DNA of 64,000 bases from Antarcticimicrobium sediminis (GCF_004348975.1 NZ_SMFP01000002.1:124001-188000), one strand, 5' to 3'. Shown: positions 49,497-58,973, counted from the first letter of the stretch. Translations and numbers: made by a program. The notes: generated by a model not told the origin, from the sequence alone.

Positions 49497-50858
49497 TCAG
49501 CTCTCCAGCCCGGTCAGGGCGGCGGCGAAATCGGCGGGGTCGAACGGGGCGAGATCATCGATCTGTTCGCCGACGCCGATGGCATGGATCGGCAGCCCGT
49601 ATTTGTCGGCCAGCGCCACCAGAACGCCGCCCTTGGCGGTGCCGTCGAGCTTGGTCATCACCAGCCCGCTGACGTCGGAAATCTTTTTGAAGATTTCGAC
49701 CTGGCTCAGCGCGTTCTGCCCGGTGGTCGCGTCCAGCACCAGCAGCGTGTTGTGCGGCGCGGTTTCGTCCTTTTTGCGGATCACCCGGACGATCTTGGCC
49801 AGTTCTTCCATCAGGTCGGCGCGGTTCTGCAACCGGCCTGCCGTGTCGATCATCAGCAGGTCGGCACCGTCTTCCTGTGCCTTGGTCATGGCGTCGAACG
49901 CGAGGCTGGCGGGGTCGGACCCTTCGGGGGCGGTCAGAACCGGCACCCCGGCGCGATCACCCCAGACCTGAAGCTGTTCAACTGCGGCGGCGCGAAAGGT
50001 GTCGCCAGCGGCGATCACCACGGATTTTCCGGCGGCCTTGAACTGGCTGGCGAGCTTGCCGATGGTTGTGGTCTTCCCCGAGCCGTTCACGCCCACCACC
50101 AAGACCACCTGCGGCCGCTTGGGGTAGAGCGGCATTGGCTTGGCCACGGGCTCCATGATGCGGGTGATCTCATGCGCCAGCAGGCGCTTGATCTCGTCGG
50201 TCGAGACCTTTTTGCCAAACCGCCCCTCGGCCAGGTTGGCGGTGACGCGCAGCGCGGTATCCACGCCCATGTCGGCGCTGATCAGCAGCTCTTCGAGCTG
50301 CTCCAGCATATCGTCATCCAGCACCCGCCGGGTGACGGTGCGCGCGGCCTTGCGCCCCAGCAGTCGGCCCAGCAGGCCAGGGCTGTTGCTGAGCGTTTCG
50401 CCGGGGATTTCCAGGGGCATGTCGAGCCCCGGCATCTCGGCAGGCATCTCGGCGGGCGGCGCGAGCGGGGCGGGATCCTGCGGCATCGGCTGGGTCGGCT
50501 CTGGCGCGTCGGGAAGTTCCGGGTCCGGCTGCGGCGCGGGGCCGGGTTCCGGTTCGCGTTGCGGCTCGGCAGGGGTTGGCACGGGCTCGCGTTGCGGCTC
50601 GGGCACAGGTTCCGGCTCTGGGATCGGTTCTGGGTCCGGCACCGGTTCCGGTGCGGGCGCAGGTTCGGCCGGGGCTGGCGGCACTTCCTGAGGTTCGGGC
50701 TGCGGCTCGGGCCGTGGTTCAGGTTGTGGCTCGGCCTCGGGCTGGTCTGCGGCCAGCTCCTCGACCACGCCGCCCTCTTCGACGATCGCATCGAGCCCCT
50801 GTTCGAGCTTGGAGGACGACCGGAACAGTCGATCCTTGAGTTTCGAGAAAAACGCCAT
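49497..50858 (-). CDS. ftsY: Signal recognition particle receptor FtsY
   Basis: A 453-residue SRP receptor. From ATG 50858, MAFFSKLKDRLFRSSSKLE forms the membrane-targeting helix. Residues about 30-150 are a low-complexity Pro/Glu/Gln linker made of PEP- and PEPQ-like repeats, longer than in most FtsY. The NG domain follows: N helices, then the G1 loop VVGVNGSGKTTTIGKLA, DTAGRLQNR and TKLDGTAKGG. It docks SRP-ribosome complexes to SecYEG. The GC-rich linker is encoded at about 50390-50760. Confidence 0.95.
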   Translation of the reverse strand: MAFFSKLKDRLFRSSSKLEQGLDAIVEEGGVVEELAADQPEAEPQPEPRPEPQPEPQEVPPAPAEPAPAPEPVPDPEPIPEPEPVPEPQREPVPTPAEPQREPEPGPAPQPDPELPDAPEPTQPMPQDPAPLAPPAEMPAEMPGLDMPLEIPGETLSNSPGLLGRLLGRKAARTVTRRVLDDDMLEQLEELLISADMGVDTALRVTANLAEGRFGKKVSTDEIKRLLAHEITRIMEPVAKPMPLYPKRPQVVLVVGVNGSGKTTTIGKLASQFKAAGKSVVIAAGDTFRAAAVEQLQVWGDRAGVPVLTAPEGSDPASLAFDAMTKAQEDGADLLMIDTAGRLQNRADLMEELAKIVRVIRKKDETAPHNTLLVLDATTGQNALSQVEIFKKISDVSGLVMTKLDGTAKGGVLVALADKYGLPIHAIGVGEQIDDLAPFDPADFAAALTGLES

Positions 50859-50951
50859 GGCAATCTCCGCGTGGTACCCTTTCCACCTAATGCGGATCGC
50901 GGCCACTTGCAAAGGGCGCGCGCGGGTGCTGCATCGTTTCAGGTACTGTTG

Positions 50952-50977
50952 TCAGGCGGCGGTATCAGGTGGCGGGC
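50952..50977. repeat. 13-bp tandem duplication over the lysoplasmalogenase stop codon
   Basis: TCAGGCGGCGGTA is followed by TCAGGTGGCGGGC (10 of 13). Each begins with TCA; that at 50965 is the minus-strand TGA stop, and the other adds a TGA in a different frame. Confidence 0.55.
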
Positions 50978-51654
50978 AGGGCAATGGGCAGGGCGAAGGC
51001 GGCCAGAAACCCCGCCTGCGCCCCCCAGTACAGCGGCCAGACCGTATAGGGGGCGACCGCCAACAGCGGGTGGTCCTTTGGCAGCAGGAAGATCTGGCTG
51101 GCCAGAACCAGATCCGAGGCGATAAAGGCCAGCGCGGCTGGCAGAACCAGCGCCAACGCCCCTGTGGGCGGCAGGGTCAGCGCGCAGGCCCCCATGCCGA
51201 GGATGATCGGGATGTAGATCAGCACCGGCAGGCGCAGCGCACCGGCGCGCGGGGCGAGCCGGGCTGCCAATATCGCCCCCAACAGGGCAAGGGTGAGCAG
51301 CGCGGCCAGCCGCCACCCGCTCGCCACCTGTCCGGGATCTGCCGCCGCGCGGGTCAGGAACAGCGCGATATAGGCCAGATGCCCGGCGGCAAAGGCCCCG
51401 ATGCCAGCCCTGAAGGCACGCTCGCCCGGGCGGGACAGGCACCAATCGCCAAGCGCGCAGAGCGCCAGCGCCAAGATCAGAAGCGCCGGGGTTTGCATCA
51501 GCGCGGCCGCTGCGGCCAGCAGCACCACGGCGGCGGTCTTGTCCGCGCTGCGCAGCGCGGACGGGGGCTGTACCACCAGCGGCAGATAGACCAGCGCACA
51601 AAACAGGGCGGCGAACAGGGTGCAAGCGGTGAGGGCGAAGGCGAAGGCGGTCAT
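50965..51654 (-). CDS. Lysoplasmalogenase family protein (YhhN/TMEM86-like)
   Basis: A 229-residue integral membrane protein with seven to eight hydrophobic segments. LGDWCLSRPGERAFRAGIGAF and FIASDLVLASQIF are signature-like blocks of the YhhN family, whose animal members hydrolyse lysoplasmalogen; bacterial roles are less clear. The first Asp in ALGDW and Asp in ASDLVL are the likely catalytic pair. It is divergent from the alkB-like gene, perhaps both acting on lipid or hydrocarbon chains. The stop codon is in a tandem duplication. Confidence 0.78.
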   Translation of the reverse strand: MTAFAFALTACTLFAALFCALVYLPLVVQPPSALRSADKTAAVVLLAAAAALMQTPALLILALALCALGDWCLSRPGERAFRAGIGAFAAGHLAYIALFLTRAAADPGQVASGWRLAALLTLALLGAILAARLAPRAGALRLPVLIYIPIILGMGACALTLPPTGALALVLPAALAFIASDLVLASQIFLLPKDHPLLAVAPYTVWPLYWGAQAGFLAAFALPIALPAT

Positions 51655-51750
51655 GCGACGGGGCTCTGATCCGGTTGGAGTCAGATCAGCATTGCCGATT
51701 TGACAGCCGGACGCCAGCGGCGGAAGTTGCGATCACCGCCGTATCGGGCG

Positions 51751-51780
51751 CAGTCTTAAAAAAAGCAGTCTCAAAAAAGG
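51751..51780 (+). repeat. 15-bp tandem duplication forming the alkB ribosome-binding site
   Basis: CAGTCTTAAAAAAAG is followed by CAGTCTCAAAAAAGG (13 of 15). The second copy ends in AAAAAAGG, seven bases before the ATG, so the copying event supplied or duplicated the ribosome site. Confidence 0.7.
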
Positions 51781-51786
51781 TGTGCC

Positions 51787-52824
51787 ATGCTCCGCTTTGT
51801 CTTCGCCAGCCTGACGCCCGTGGTGCTGATCGTAGCGGCCTGTCTGGTGGGCGGTGTCTGGCCCGCGCTGGCGCTGGCCTATATGACGGTCTTTGTGGCG
51901 CTGGCCGACCGGCTGGGGCCAGAGGCGCTGCCCGAGATCGAGGGGGGCGAGCGCGCGGCCAATCGGCTTTCGGTCGCGCTTGGGTTTGCCCATATGCTGC
52001 TGCTGCCGCTTGGGGTCCGTGCGATCGCCGCGGGTCCGGTCTTGGGCCCTGCGGGTGCTGTGGCGACCGGGCTGGCGCTAGGGCTGTTTCTGGGGCAGGT
52101 GTCGCACCCCAACGCGCATGAGTTGATCCACCGCTCGTCTCGCGGGCTGCGGCGACTGGGGGTCGCGGTCTATGTCACGCTGCTGTTCGGGCATCACGCC
52201 TCGGCGCATCCCAAGGTACATCATGTGCATGTGGCGACAGAGCGTGATCCCAATTCGGCGTATCTGGGCGAGGGGATCTATCGGTTCTTCCTGCGCGCCT
52301 GGGTCGGGTCTTTCCGCGCCGGGCTTCGGGCCGAGACCGCGGCCCGTGCGCGCCGTGCCGGGGGGGCGAGGGGGCTGCACCCCTATGTGATCTATCTTGG
52401 CGGGGCGGCGGTGACGCTGGCACTGGCTGGCGTGCTGGCAGGAGGACCCGGTGTGGCGGTGCTGTTGGCGTTGTGTGCCTATGCGCAGGCACAGCTTTTG
52501 CTGGCCGATTACGTGCAGCACTATGGCTTGCGCCGGGGCGTTGGAGCCGACGGTCGGATCGCCCCCGCTGGTGCGCAGCATTCGTGGAACGCGCCGCAGT
52601 GGTATTCCTCGGCGCTGATGCTGAACGCGCCACGCCATTCCGATCATCATCAGAATCCCGGTCGCGCCTTTCCGGCGCTGCGGCTTGACCCCGAGCGGAT
52701 GCCGATCCTCCCCCGTTCGATGCCGGTGATGGCGGTGATCGCGCTGGTTCCGCCGCTTTGGCGTCGGGTTATGGATCGTCGCGCGCGAGGCTGGGCAGAT
52801 GGCAAAGCGCCGCCGGGGCGATGA
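51787..52824 (+). CDS. alkB: AlkB-like membrane di-iron monooxygenase (alkane 1-monooxygenase family)
   Basis: A 345-residue membrane protein that would hydroxylate terminal methyl groups with O2, electrons coming from rubredoxin or a ferredoxin. Six or so helices are visible. All histidine clusters of the FA_desaturase/AlkB family are present: HELIHRSSR, HHASAHPKVHHVH, and DHHQNP near the C-terminus with NAPRHS. Length is somewhat shorter than classical AlkB. It lies divergent from a lysoplasmalogenase and alone in its transcript. Substrate chain length is unknown; fatty-acid-type roles are not excluded. Confidence 0.85.
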   Translation: MLRFVFASLTPVVLIVAACLVGGVWPALALAYMTVFVALADRLGPEALPEIEGGERAANRLSVALGFAHMLLLPLGVRAIAAGPVLGPAGAVATGLALGLFLGQVSHPNAHELIHRSSRGLRRLGVAVYVTLLFGHHASAHPKVHHVHVATERDPNSAYLGEGIYRFFLRAWVGSFRAGLRAETAARARRAGGARGLHPYVIYLGGAAVTLALAGVLAGGPGVAVLLALCAYAQAQLLLADYVQHYGLRRGVGADGRIAPAGAQHSWNAPQWYSSALMLNAPRHSDHHQNPGRAFPALRLDPERMPILPRSMPVMAVIALVPPLWRRVMDRRARGWADGKAPPGR

Positions 52825-52867
52825 TGTGTGATTGGCAAGCGGGCCGATGATCTGCCAGACTTGTCGC

Positions 52868-53284
52868 ATGCACCTACGTCCCCTGATTCCCGCCCTGCTG
52901 TTGGCCGCGCTTCCGGCGCTGGCCCAGACGCCTGCGCCCGCGCCGCCGTCGATGTCTGCAGAGGCCTTTGATGCCTATACCAAGGGCAAGACCCTGTTTT
53001 ACGGCTCGGGCGGCACCGCCTATGGGGTCGAACGCTATCTTGATGGGCGGCGGGTGATCTGGTCGTTTCTCGACGGCAATTGCAAAAATGGCATCTGGTA
53101 CGAAGAGGCGGGCCAGATCTGTTTTCTGTACGAGGATCGGCTTGATCCGCAATGCTGGACCTTTTCCCATGGGGCGAGCGGATTGATTGCCCGGTTCGAG
53201 GACGACCCGCAGGCAACCGAATTGTACGAGGCCGAGGACATTGGCGAGCAGATGCTGTGTTACGGCCCAGAGGTCGGGGTCTAG
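52868..53284 (+). CDS. Secreted hypothetical protein
   Basis: A 138-residue exported protein. From ATG 52868 it has a signal peptide (MHLRPLIPALLLAALPALAQ). The mature part has four cysteines (GNCKNGIWYEEAGQICFLY, QCWTF, QMLCYGP), probably as two disulfides, and aromatic residues, the pattern of small periplasmic proteins with DUF995-like or alpha/beta folds. I do not recognise the family with certainty. It is 43 bases downstream of the alkB-like gene on the same strand. Confidence 0.6.
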   Translation: MHLRPLIPALLLAALPALAQTPAPAPPSMSAEAFDAYTKGKTLFYGSGGTAYGVERYLDGRRVIWSFLDGNCKNGIWYEEAGQICFLYEDRLDPQCWTFSHGASGLIARFEDDPQATELYEAEDIGEQMLCYGPEVGV

Positions 53285-53331
53285 CGGCTGGCGGGAGAGG
53301 GGGCGCTGCCCCCGCCGCGGCGGCGCCGCGT

Positions 53332-53360
53332 CCCCCCGGAGTATTTTCGGCCAGAAAAAG
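53332..53360 (+). repeat. Dispersed intergenic repeat, copy C
   Basis: CCCCCCGGAGTATTTTCGG followed by CCAGAAAAAG, in the gap before the xseA stop, next to a GGGGGCGCTGCCCCC hairpin (53300-53314). It matches the AGTATTT-plus-purine-tail pattern of copies A, B and D. Confidence 0.55.
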
Positions 53361-53390
53361 GGCGCGGGTTGCCCGTTTCGGACCTGAGAA

Positions 53391-54926
53391 TCAGAACAGC
53401 GAGCCCTGGTCTGGCGGGGTTTCTGGCGGGGTTTGCGGTTTCGCACGTTTGCGCGGCGTGGCGGGCGCGGGCGGGGTTTGCGCGGCGGGCGGTACGTCTG
53501 GCGCGTCGGTGGGCACAACATCAAGGCGACCGTCGGCGAATTGAATCGAGAGGGCGGCGACCTGTGCGGCCTCATCGCGACGGGTCACCACGGTGTCCCC
53601 GGCCCAGACAACCGCATAGCCCCGATCCAACGTGGCCTGATAGCCAAGCGAGGACAGCAGCCGGGCGCGGGCATCTAGGTGCTGGCGCAGCCGGTCAATC
53701 CGTTGCTGGCCTGCCGATTCCAGCCGACGGCTGAGGGTCGTGATGGCGTCGCGCTTTTGTGCGATCTCGCGGGTGACAGGGGCAGGGGTCAGGCGGACGG
53801 CGCTCAGCCGGTCGCGGCGTCGCGCCACCAGGGCCCGCAGCGCCGAGGGGCGCAGGCCGCCGGCGACCTCGGACAGGGCCACCCGCCGTCGCTGGACCCC
53901 GCTGGTCAGCGCCAGTGGCAACCGGTCCGCGATCCAGTCGAGCCTTTGGCGCGGCCCGTCAAGCAGCGCCTCGCCGCGCGGTAGCGCGCGGGCGAGATCG
54001 CCCAGCCGTTGGCGGCGCTGGGCGAGTGCGGCGGTTGTCGCCCGCGTCAGCCGCGCGCCCATCGTGTCGGCCCAGGCCATCAGCTCCAGCCGCACCGGCA
54101 CCGCCAGTTCTGCCGCCGCCGTAGGGGTAGGCGCGCGCATGTCCGAGACAAAGTCGATCAGCGTGGTGTCGGTTTCGTGCCCCACGGCCGAGATCAGCGG
54201 GATGTCACTGGCGGCGGCGGCGCGCGCCACGATCTCTTCGTTGAAGCCCCATAGATCCTCGACCGAGCCGCCCCCGCGCGCCACGATGATCAGGTCAGGG
54301 CGTGGCAGCGCGCCGCCGGGTTGGAGCTGGTTGAACCCGGCGATGGCGCGGGCCACCTCTGCGGCGCAGCTTGCGCCTTGCACCGCGACCGGCCAGATCA
54401 GCACCTTGCGCGGGAAGCGGTCGTGCAGCCGGTGCAGGATGTCGCGGATCACCGCCCCCGAGGGCGAGGTCACCACACCGATGACCTGTGGCAGATAGGG
54501 CAGCGGTTTCTTGCGCTCTGGCGCGAACAGCCCCTCGGCGGCGAGCTGTTTCTTGCGCTTTTCCAGCAGCGCCATCAGTGCACCCTGACCGGCGACAGCC
54601 ACCTCGTCGACGTTGAGATTGTACTTTGACTGTCCGCCAAAGGCGGTGAGGCGGCCGGTGACGACGACTTCCAGCCCCTCTTCCGGCTCGACGCTGAGGC
54701 TGGCGACCTGTCCCTTCCAGGTGGTGCAGGCCAGCACGTTGCGATCATCCTTGACGTCGAAATAGAGATGACCGGAGCGGGCCCGGAACACCCGGCCCAC
54801 CTCTCCGCGCACGCGCACCCGGCCAAAACCGCCCTCCAATGTGCGCTTGATCTCGCCCGAGATCTCCGAAACGGTGTATTCGGGCATGTTCTGCCCCGGG
54901 GTCGGATTGTCGATCAGGTCGGACAT
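53391..54926 (-). CDS. xseA: Exodeoxyribonuclease VII large subunit
   Basis: A 511-residue nuclease subunit. ATG 54926 (MSDLIDNPTPGQNMPEY) is used; the frame runs open for another 590 codons upstream, but that part is antisense to purD. Order: N-terminal OB-fold (YTVSEISGEIKRTLEGGFGRV, RVRGEVGRV), then the exonuclease core with VVTSPSGAVIRDI, DLIIVARGGGSVEDLWGFNEE, SAVGHETD and DRGYAVV. The C-terminus is Pro/Arg-rich. The partner XseB is not in this window. The complex trims single-stranded ends into acid-soluble oligonucleotides. Confidence 0.95.
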   Translation of the reverse strand: MSDLIDNPTPGQNMPEYTVSEISGEIKRTLEGGFGRVRVRGEVGRVFRARSGHLYFDVKDDRNVLACTTWKGQVASLSVEPEEGLEVVVTGRLTAFGGQSKYNLNVDEVAVAGQGALMALLEKRKKQLAAEGLFAPERKKPLPYLPQVIGVVTSPSGAVIRDILHRLHDRFPRKVLIWPVAVQGASCAAEVARAIAGFNQLQPGGALPRPDLIIVARGGGSVEDLWGFNEEIVARAAAASDIPLISAVGHETDTTLIDFVSDMRAPTPTAAAELAVPVRLELMAWADTMGARLTRATTAALAQRRQRLGDLARALPRGEALLDGPRQRLDWIADRLPLALTSGVQRRRVALSEVAGGLRPSALRALVARRRDRLSAVRLTPAPVTREIAQKRDAITTLSRRLESAGQQRIDRLRQHLDARARLLSSLGYQATLDRGYAVVWAGDTVVTRRDEAAQVAALSIQFADGRLDVVPTDAPDVPPAAQTPPAPATPRKRAKPQTPPETPPDQGSLF

Positions 54927-55031
54927 CTTGCTTGCCTCGGTCTTTCTTGGGGATCTGTCGGCTTGTTCTGCTGCGCCGCCCAGCTTAGAACGCCGCGCAG
55001 GCAAGGCCAAGCAGAACGGAGAATTGAGCCC

Positions 55032-56303
55032 ATGAACATCCTTATCCTCGGCGGTGGCGGGCGGGAACATGCGCTGGCATGGGCCGTGATGCAGAACCCC
55101 AAATGCGGCAAGCTGATCGTGGCGCCGGGCAATGCCGGGATCGCCCAGATCGCCCATTGCGCGGCGCTGGACATCGAGAACGGGGCGGCGGTCGTGACCT
55201 TTGCCGAAGAGAACACCATCGATTTCGTCATCATCGGCCCCGAGGCGCCGCTGGCGGCGGGCGTGGCCGACCGTCTGCGCGACGCGGGTATCCTCGTGTT
55301 CGGGCCAAGCCGGGCGGCTGCACGGCTGGAGGCGTCGAAAAGCTTTACCAAGGAAATCTGCGATGCGGCCGGGGCGCCGACCGCCGCCTATGGGCATTTC
55401 ACCGATGCCGAGGCCGCGAAAGCCTATGTCACGGCGCAGGGCGCGCCCATTGTGGTCAAGGCCGATGGGCTGGCCGCCGGCAAGGGGGTGATCGTCGCCG
55501 AGACCGTGGAGCAGGCGCTTGACGCGATCGACGACATGTTTGGCGGTGAATTTGGCACCGCCGGGGCCGAGGTGGTGATCGAGGAATTCATGGAGGGCGA
55601 AGAAGCCTCCTTTTTCGTGCTGTGTGACGGCGAAACCGTGCTGCCGATCGGCACCGCGCAGGATCACAAGCGGGTGGGCGAGGGCGACACCGGCCCCAAT
55701 ACCGGCGGCATGGGCGCCTATTCCCCGGCCCCGGTGATGAGCGACGCGGTGACGCAAAAGGCGCTGGACGAGATCGTCAAGCCGACCATGGCCGAGATGG
55801 TCAAGCGCGGCGCGCCCTATCAGGGCGTGCTGTACGTGGGGTTGATGATCAAGGATGGCCAGCCGCGACTGGTGGAGTACAATGTGCGGTTCGGCGACCC
55901 GGAATGTCAGGCGCTGATGCTGCGGTTGGGGGCGCAGGCGATGGACCTGATGCATGCCGCCGCCGAGGGTCGGCTGGCCGAGACGCGGGTGAACTGGGCC
56001 GACGATCACGCCATGACAGTGGTACTGGCCGCCAAGGGCTATCCCGGTGCCTATGACAAAGGCACCGAGATTCGCGGCCTCGACACGCTGTCCGAGACCA
56101 GTTTCGAGATGTGCTTTCACGCCGGGACCATGGCGCGCGACGGCAAGATTCTTGCCAATGGGGGCCGGGTGCTGGACGCCACCGCGCGCGGCGCGACGCT
56201 GGCCGAGGCGCGCGCGCGGGCCTATGCCATGGCCGAGGCCATCGACTGGCCCGAGGGGTTTTATCGCCGCGATATCGGCTGGCGCGCACTGGGCGAAAGC
56301 TGA
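55032..56303 (+). CDS. purD: Phosphoribosylamine-glycine ligase
   Basis: A 423-residue ATP-grasp ligase that converts phosphoribosylamine and glycine to GAR. It starts MNILILGGGGREHAL, with FGPSRAAARLEASKSFTKE, the ATP-grasp KADGLAAGKGV, DHKRVGEGDTGPNTGGMGAYSP and ARFGDPECQ-like YNVRFGDPECQ. Divergent from xseA with about 105 bases between the two starts, a promoter region that both share. CGGAG lies just upstream. Confidence 0.96.
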   Translation: MNILILGGGGREHALAWAVMQNPKCGKLIVAPGNAGIAQIAHCAALDIENGAAVVTFAEENTIDFVIIGPEAPLAAGVADRLRDAGILVFGPSRAAARLEASKSFTKEICDAAGAPTAAYGHFTDAEAAKAYVTAQGAPIVVKADGLAAGKGVIVAETVEQALDAIDDMFGGEFGTAGAEVVIEEFMEGEEASFFVLCDGETVLPIGTAQDHKRVGEGDTGPNTGGMGAYSPAPVMSDAVTQKALDEIVKPTMAEMVKRGAPYQGVLYVGLMIKDGQPRLVEYNVRFGDPECQALMLRLGAQAMDLMHAAAEGRLAETRVNWADDHAMTVVLAAKGYPGAYDKGTEIRGLDTLSETSFEMCFHAGTMARDGKILANGGRVLDATARGATLAEARARAYAMAEAIDWPEGFYRRDIGWRALGES

Positions 56304-56309
56304 GCCGCG

Positions 56310-56331
56310 ATGCGGGGCTTTGCAGGGCCCC
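56310..56331 (+). terminator. Weak hairpin after purD
   Basis: GCGGGGC-TTTGCAGG-GCCCCGC has a 7-bp GC stem, with no T-run. It may end or attenuate the purD transcript before the next gene at 56370. Confidence 0.4.
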
Positions 56332-56369
56332 GCGTGGCGGTGTAACCTGATATTGATGGAGAAAGATGC

Positions 56370-56975
56370 ATGAGCGCTGTGACCGAAGAGGTGCTGGATC
56401 GCCTGTTCGCCAGCCGCGATTTGGTCGAACTGGCCTTTACGCACGCGCCGGTCGGTCTTGTGGTGACCGAGAACCGGGTGATCCGCGACTGCAACATCGC
56501 CTTTGCCGCGATGTTTGGCTATCGCCGCGATGACCTGCGCGACAGCAGCTTTGCCATCCTCTACCCCAGTCAGGAGGAATTCGTGAACATCCGCAATCGC
56601 GGTGTGCGCGACCTGCAGGAGCGCGGCCAGTACTGGGACGAGCGAGTGATGATGCGCAAGGGCGGCGCGTTGTTCTGGTGCCGGGTGCGGGGCCACACCT
56701 TTACCCCCGATTCGCCGCTGGCCCGCGCGGTCTGGAGTATCGCGGATCTGTCCGACACCCGCCCTTATCAGCCGCTGACCCGCCGCGAGCGCGAGGTGTT
56801 CTCGCTATTGGGCGAGGGCAAGACCAGCAAGGAAATCGCCCTCACGCTGGAATTGTCCTATCGCACGGTCGAGGTGCACCGGGCGCGGTTGTTGCGGAAA
56901 TTCGGCGTCAGCAACACCGCCGCGCTGTTCCAGTTGCTTGGCGATATTGGCGGCGATCACGTGGCAAGCAGCTAA
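56370..56975 (+). CDS. PAS-LuxR transcriptional regulator
   Basis: A 201-residue orphan regulator. The PAS domain spans about residues 20-125 (FTHAPVGLVVTENRVIRDCN, FGYRRDDLRDSSF, then RGHTFTPDSPL). The LuxR-type HTH is at 137-190 (LTRREREVFSLLGEGKTSKEIALTLELSYRTVEVHRARLLRKF). No receiver domain is present, so it is not a response regulator; the PAS pocket may bind a ligand or cofactor directly. Its stop codon lies in an 18-bp duplication shared with the convergent next gene. Confidence 0.87.
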   Translation: MSAVTEEVLDRLFASRDLVELAFTHAPVGLVVTENRVIRDCNIAFAAMFGYRRDDLRDSSFAILYPSQEEFVNIRNRGVRDLQERGQYWDERVMMRKGGALFWCRVRGHTFTPDSPLARAVWSIADLSDTRPYQPLTRREREVFSLLGEGKTSKEIALTLELSYRTVEVHRARLLRKFGVSNTAALFQLLGDIGGDHVASS

Positions 56976-57003
56976 CGGCGGGCGGGCAGCTAACGGCAGG
57001 CAA
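56968..57003. repeat. 18-bp tandem duplication holding stop codons of both convergent genes
   Basis: GCAGCTAACGGCGGGCGG and GCAGCTAACGGCAGGCAA (15 of 18). CTAA reads TAA on the plus strand and TAG on the minus strand, so each copy has an in-frame stop for the LuxR gene and for the convergent FG-GAP gene; 18 is a multiple of 3, which keeps the second stop in phase. Confidence 0.7.
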
Positions 57004-57750
57004 GGGCGGCGGCGAAACCGGCCGGGCTGGGCCTGTGCCCGAGAGCGCGGCTTTCGATCCGCCCTTTGATCAACCGGCTGGCCATGACGTTGCGCCACTC
57101 TGCATCGGCGGTGATGATCTCGGGCCCGGTGCCGCAGTCGCGCAGGCCCCCGGTGATCATGGGGTCGGCGAAGCGGTGATTGCTCAACCCCGGCGCCTCG
57201 GCCACGAGGGACAGCGTACCGCCCTCATAGCGCCAGACGCGCAGGATCTTGGCCAGATGCGGGCGGTCGATATAGGCGATTTCCATCCGCCCGTCGCCAT
57301 CCAGATCGGCGGCGCCGATCTGGGCCAGCCAGCGGTTGGTGCGCCCGATATGCGCGGTGGCGGCGACGCGCCGGATCTGCCCCGCCACATGTTTGTAGAT
57401 CGCCAGCCTTGCGCCCAGCCTGCGATGGGATTCCACGGTGAGGATTTCGGGTTCGCCATCGCCGTCGAGATCGGCCAGCTTCGGCGCGACATCCTCGAAC
57501 ACCAGATCAACCGGCAGGACCACGCTGGCCCGCACATGACCCGGACCACAGTGCCGCGGGCGGCTGAACGAGACCTCGAGCGAGGCCCATTCCCAAGGAT
57601 CGCCCAAGGCCCCGTGGCGATAGCGGTCGGTCGGGGTGCCATAGGTGGCCCCGGTCACTTTAGCGGCGCAGTCAGAGTCAGGCTCGGCCACGGCCGGCTC
57701 GGCCGCGAGCAGGGCGCAAAGGGCCGCAGCACAAAGCGCGGCCCGGCGCA

Positions 57751-57751
<1 letters not shown>
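56990..57751 (-). CDS. Secreted FG-GAP/VCBS-repeat protein
   Basis: A 253-residue exported protein. From ATG 57751 it has a signal peptide (MRRAALCAAALCALLAAEPAVA). Two DLDGDGE/DGRM calcium-binding-like blocks (KLADLDGDGEPEILTVE and AADLDGDGRMEIAYID) mark a partial beta-propeller. The start overlaps the ferredoxin stop in TGATG. The function is unknown; such proteins often bind calcium and surfaces. Confidence 0.75.
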
Positions 57752-58427
<676 letters not shown>

Positions 58428-58961
58428 ATGATCATCCTCCGCACCACCCTGAGTGCACTGGCGCTGGCCGGGCTTGTCGCCTGTGCCGGGCCTTCGGTCG
58501 ATCTGGCCGCGCTGGGCGAGCCCGAGGTCACCCGCCTGATGCAGCCGGCCCCGCCGGGGGCACCGCCGGGAACTTGCTGGGGTAAACATGTGAGCCCGGC
58601 GGTGATCGAGACGGTGACCGAACATGTGATGCTGCAACCGGCCGAGGTCCATGTCGATGGAACCGTGACCCGGCCCGCGATCTACAAGACTGAAACCGTG
58701 CAGAAAATCGTTCGCGAACGCAACGAGACCTGGTTTGAAACCCCCTGCGAGCGCGCCCTCACGCCGGATTTCCTTGCCAGCCTGCAACGCGCGCTGGCCG
58801 TGCGTGGGCTGTATCGGGGGCGGGTGAGCGGACAAATGGATGCCGCGACCCGCGCCGCCGTGCGCCGCTATCAAAAGCCTCAGGGGCTTGATTCCGGGAT
58901 CCTGTCGCTGGCCGCCGCGCGCAAACTGGGGCTGGTCGCGGTCGACCTCGGGACCGGCTGA
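58428..58961 (+). CDS. Peptidoglycan-binding-domain lipoprotein
   Basis: A 177-residue envelope lipoprotein. ATG 58428 gives a signal peptide with lipobox LVAC at residues 17-20, so the mature N-terminus is a lipidated Cys. The C-terminal 60 residues (LQRALAVRGLYRGRVSGQMDAATRAAVRRYQ) form a peptidoglycan-binding domain 1, anchoring the protein to the cell wall. The region between has no known domain. GAGG lies nine bases upstream. It probably maintains envelope structure. Confidence 0.82.
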   Translation: MIILRTTLSALALAGLVACAGPSVDLAALGEPEVTRLMQPAPPGAPPGTCWGKHVSPAVIETVTEHVMLQPAEVHVDGTVTRPAIYKTETVQKIVRERNETWFETPCERALTPDFLASLQRALAVRGLYRGRVSGQMDAATRAAVRRYQKPQGLDSGILSLAAARKLGLVAVDLGTG

Positions 58962-58973
58962 CGCGGCGCGCCC

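Noticed and set aside
54927-56696. Upstream extension of the xseA frame to about 1100 codons
   Set aside because: The extra part is antisense to purD; xseA starts at 54926 where the conserved N-terminus and spacing fit.
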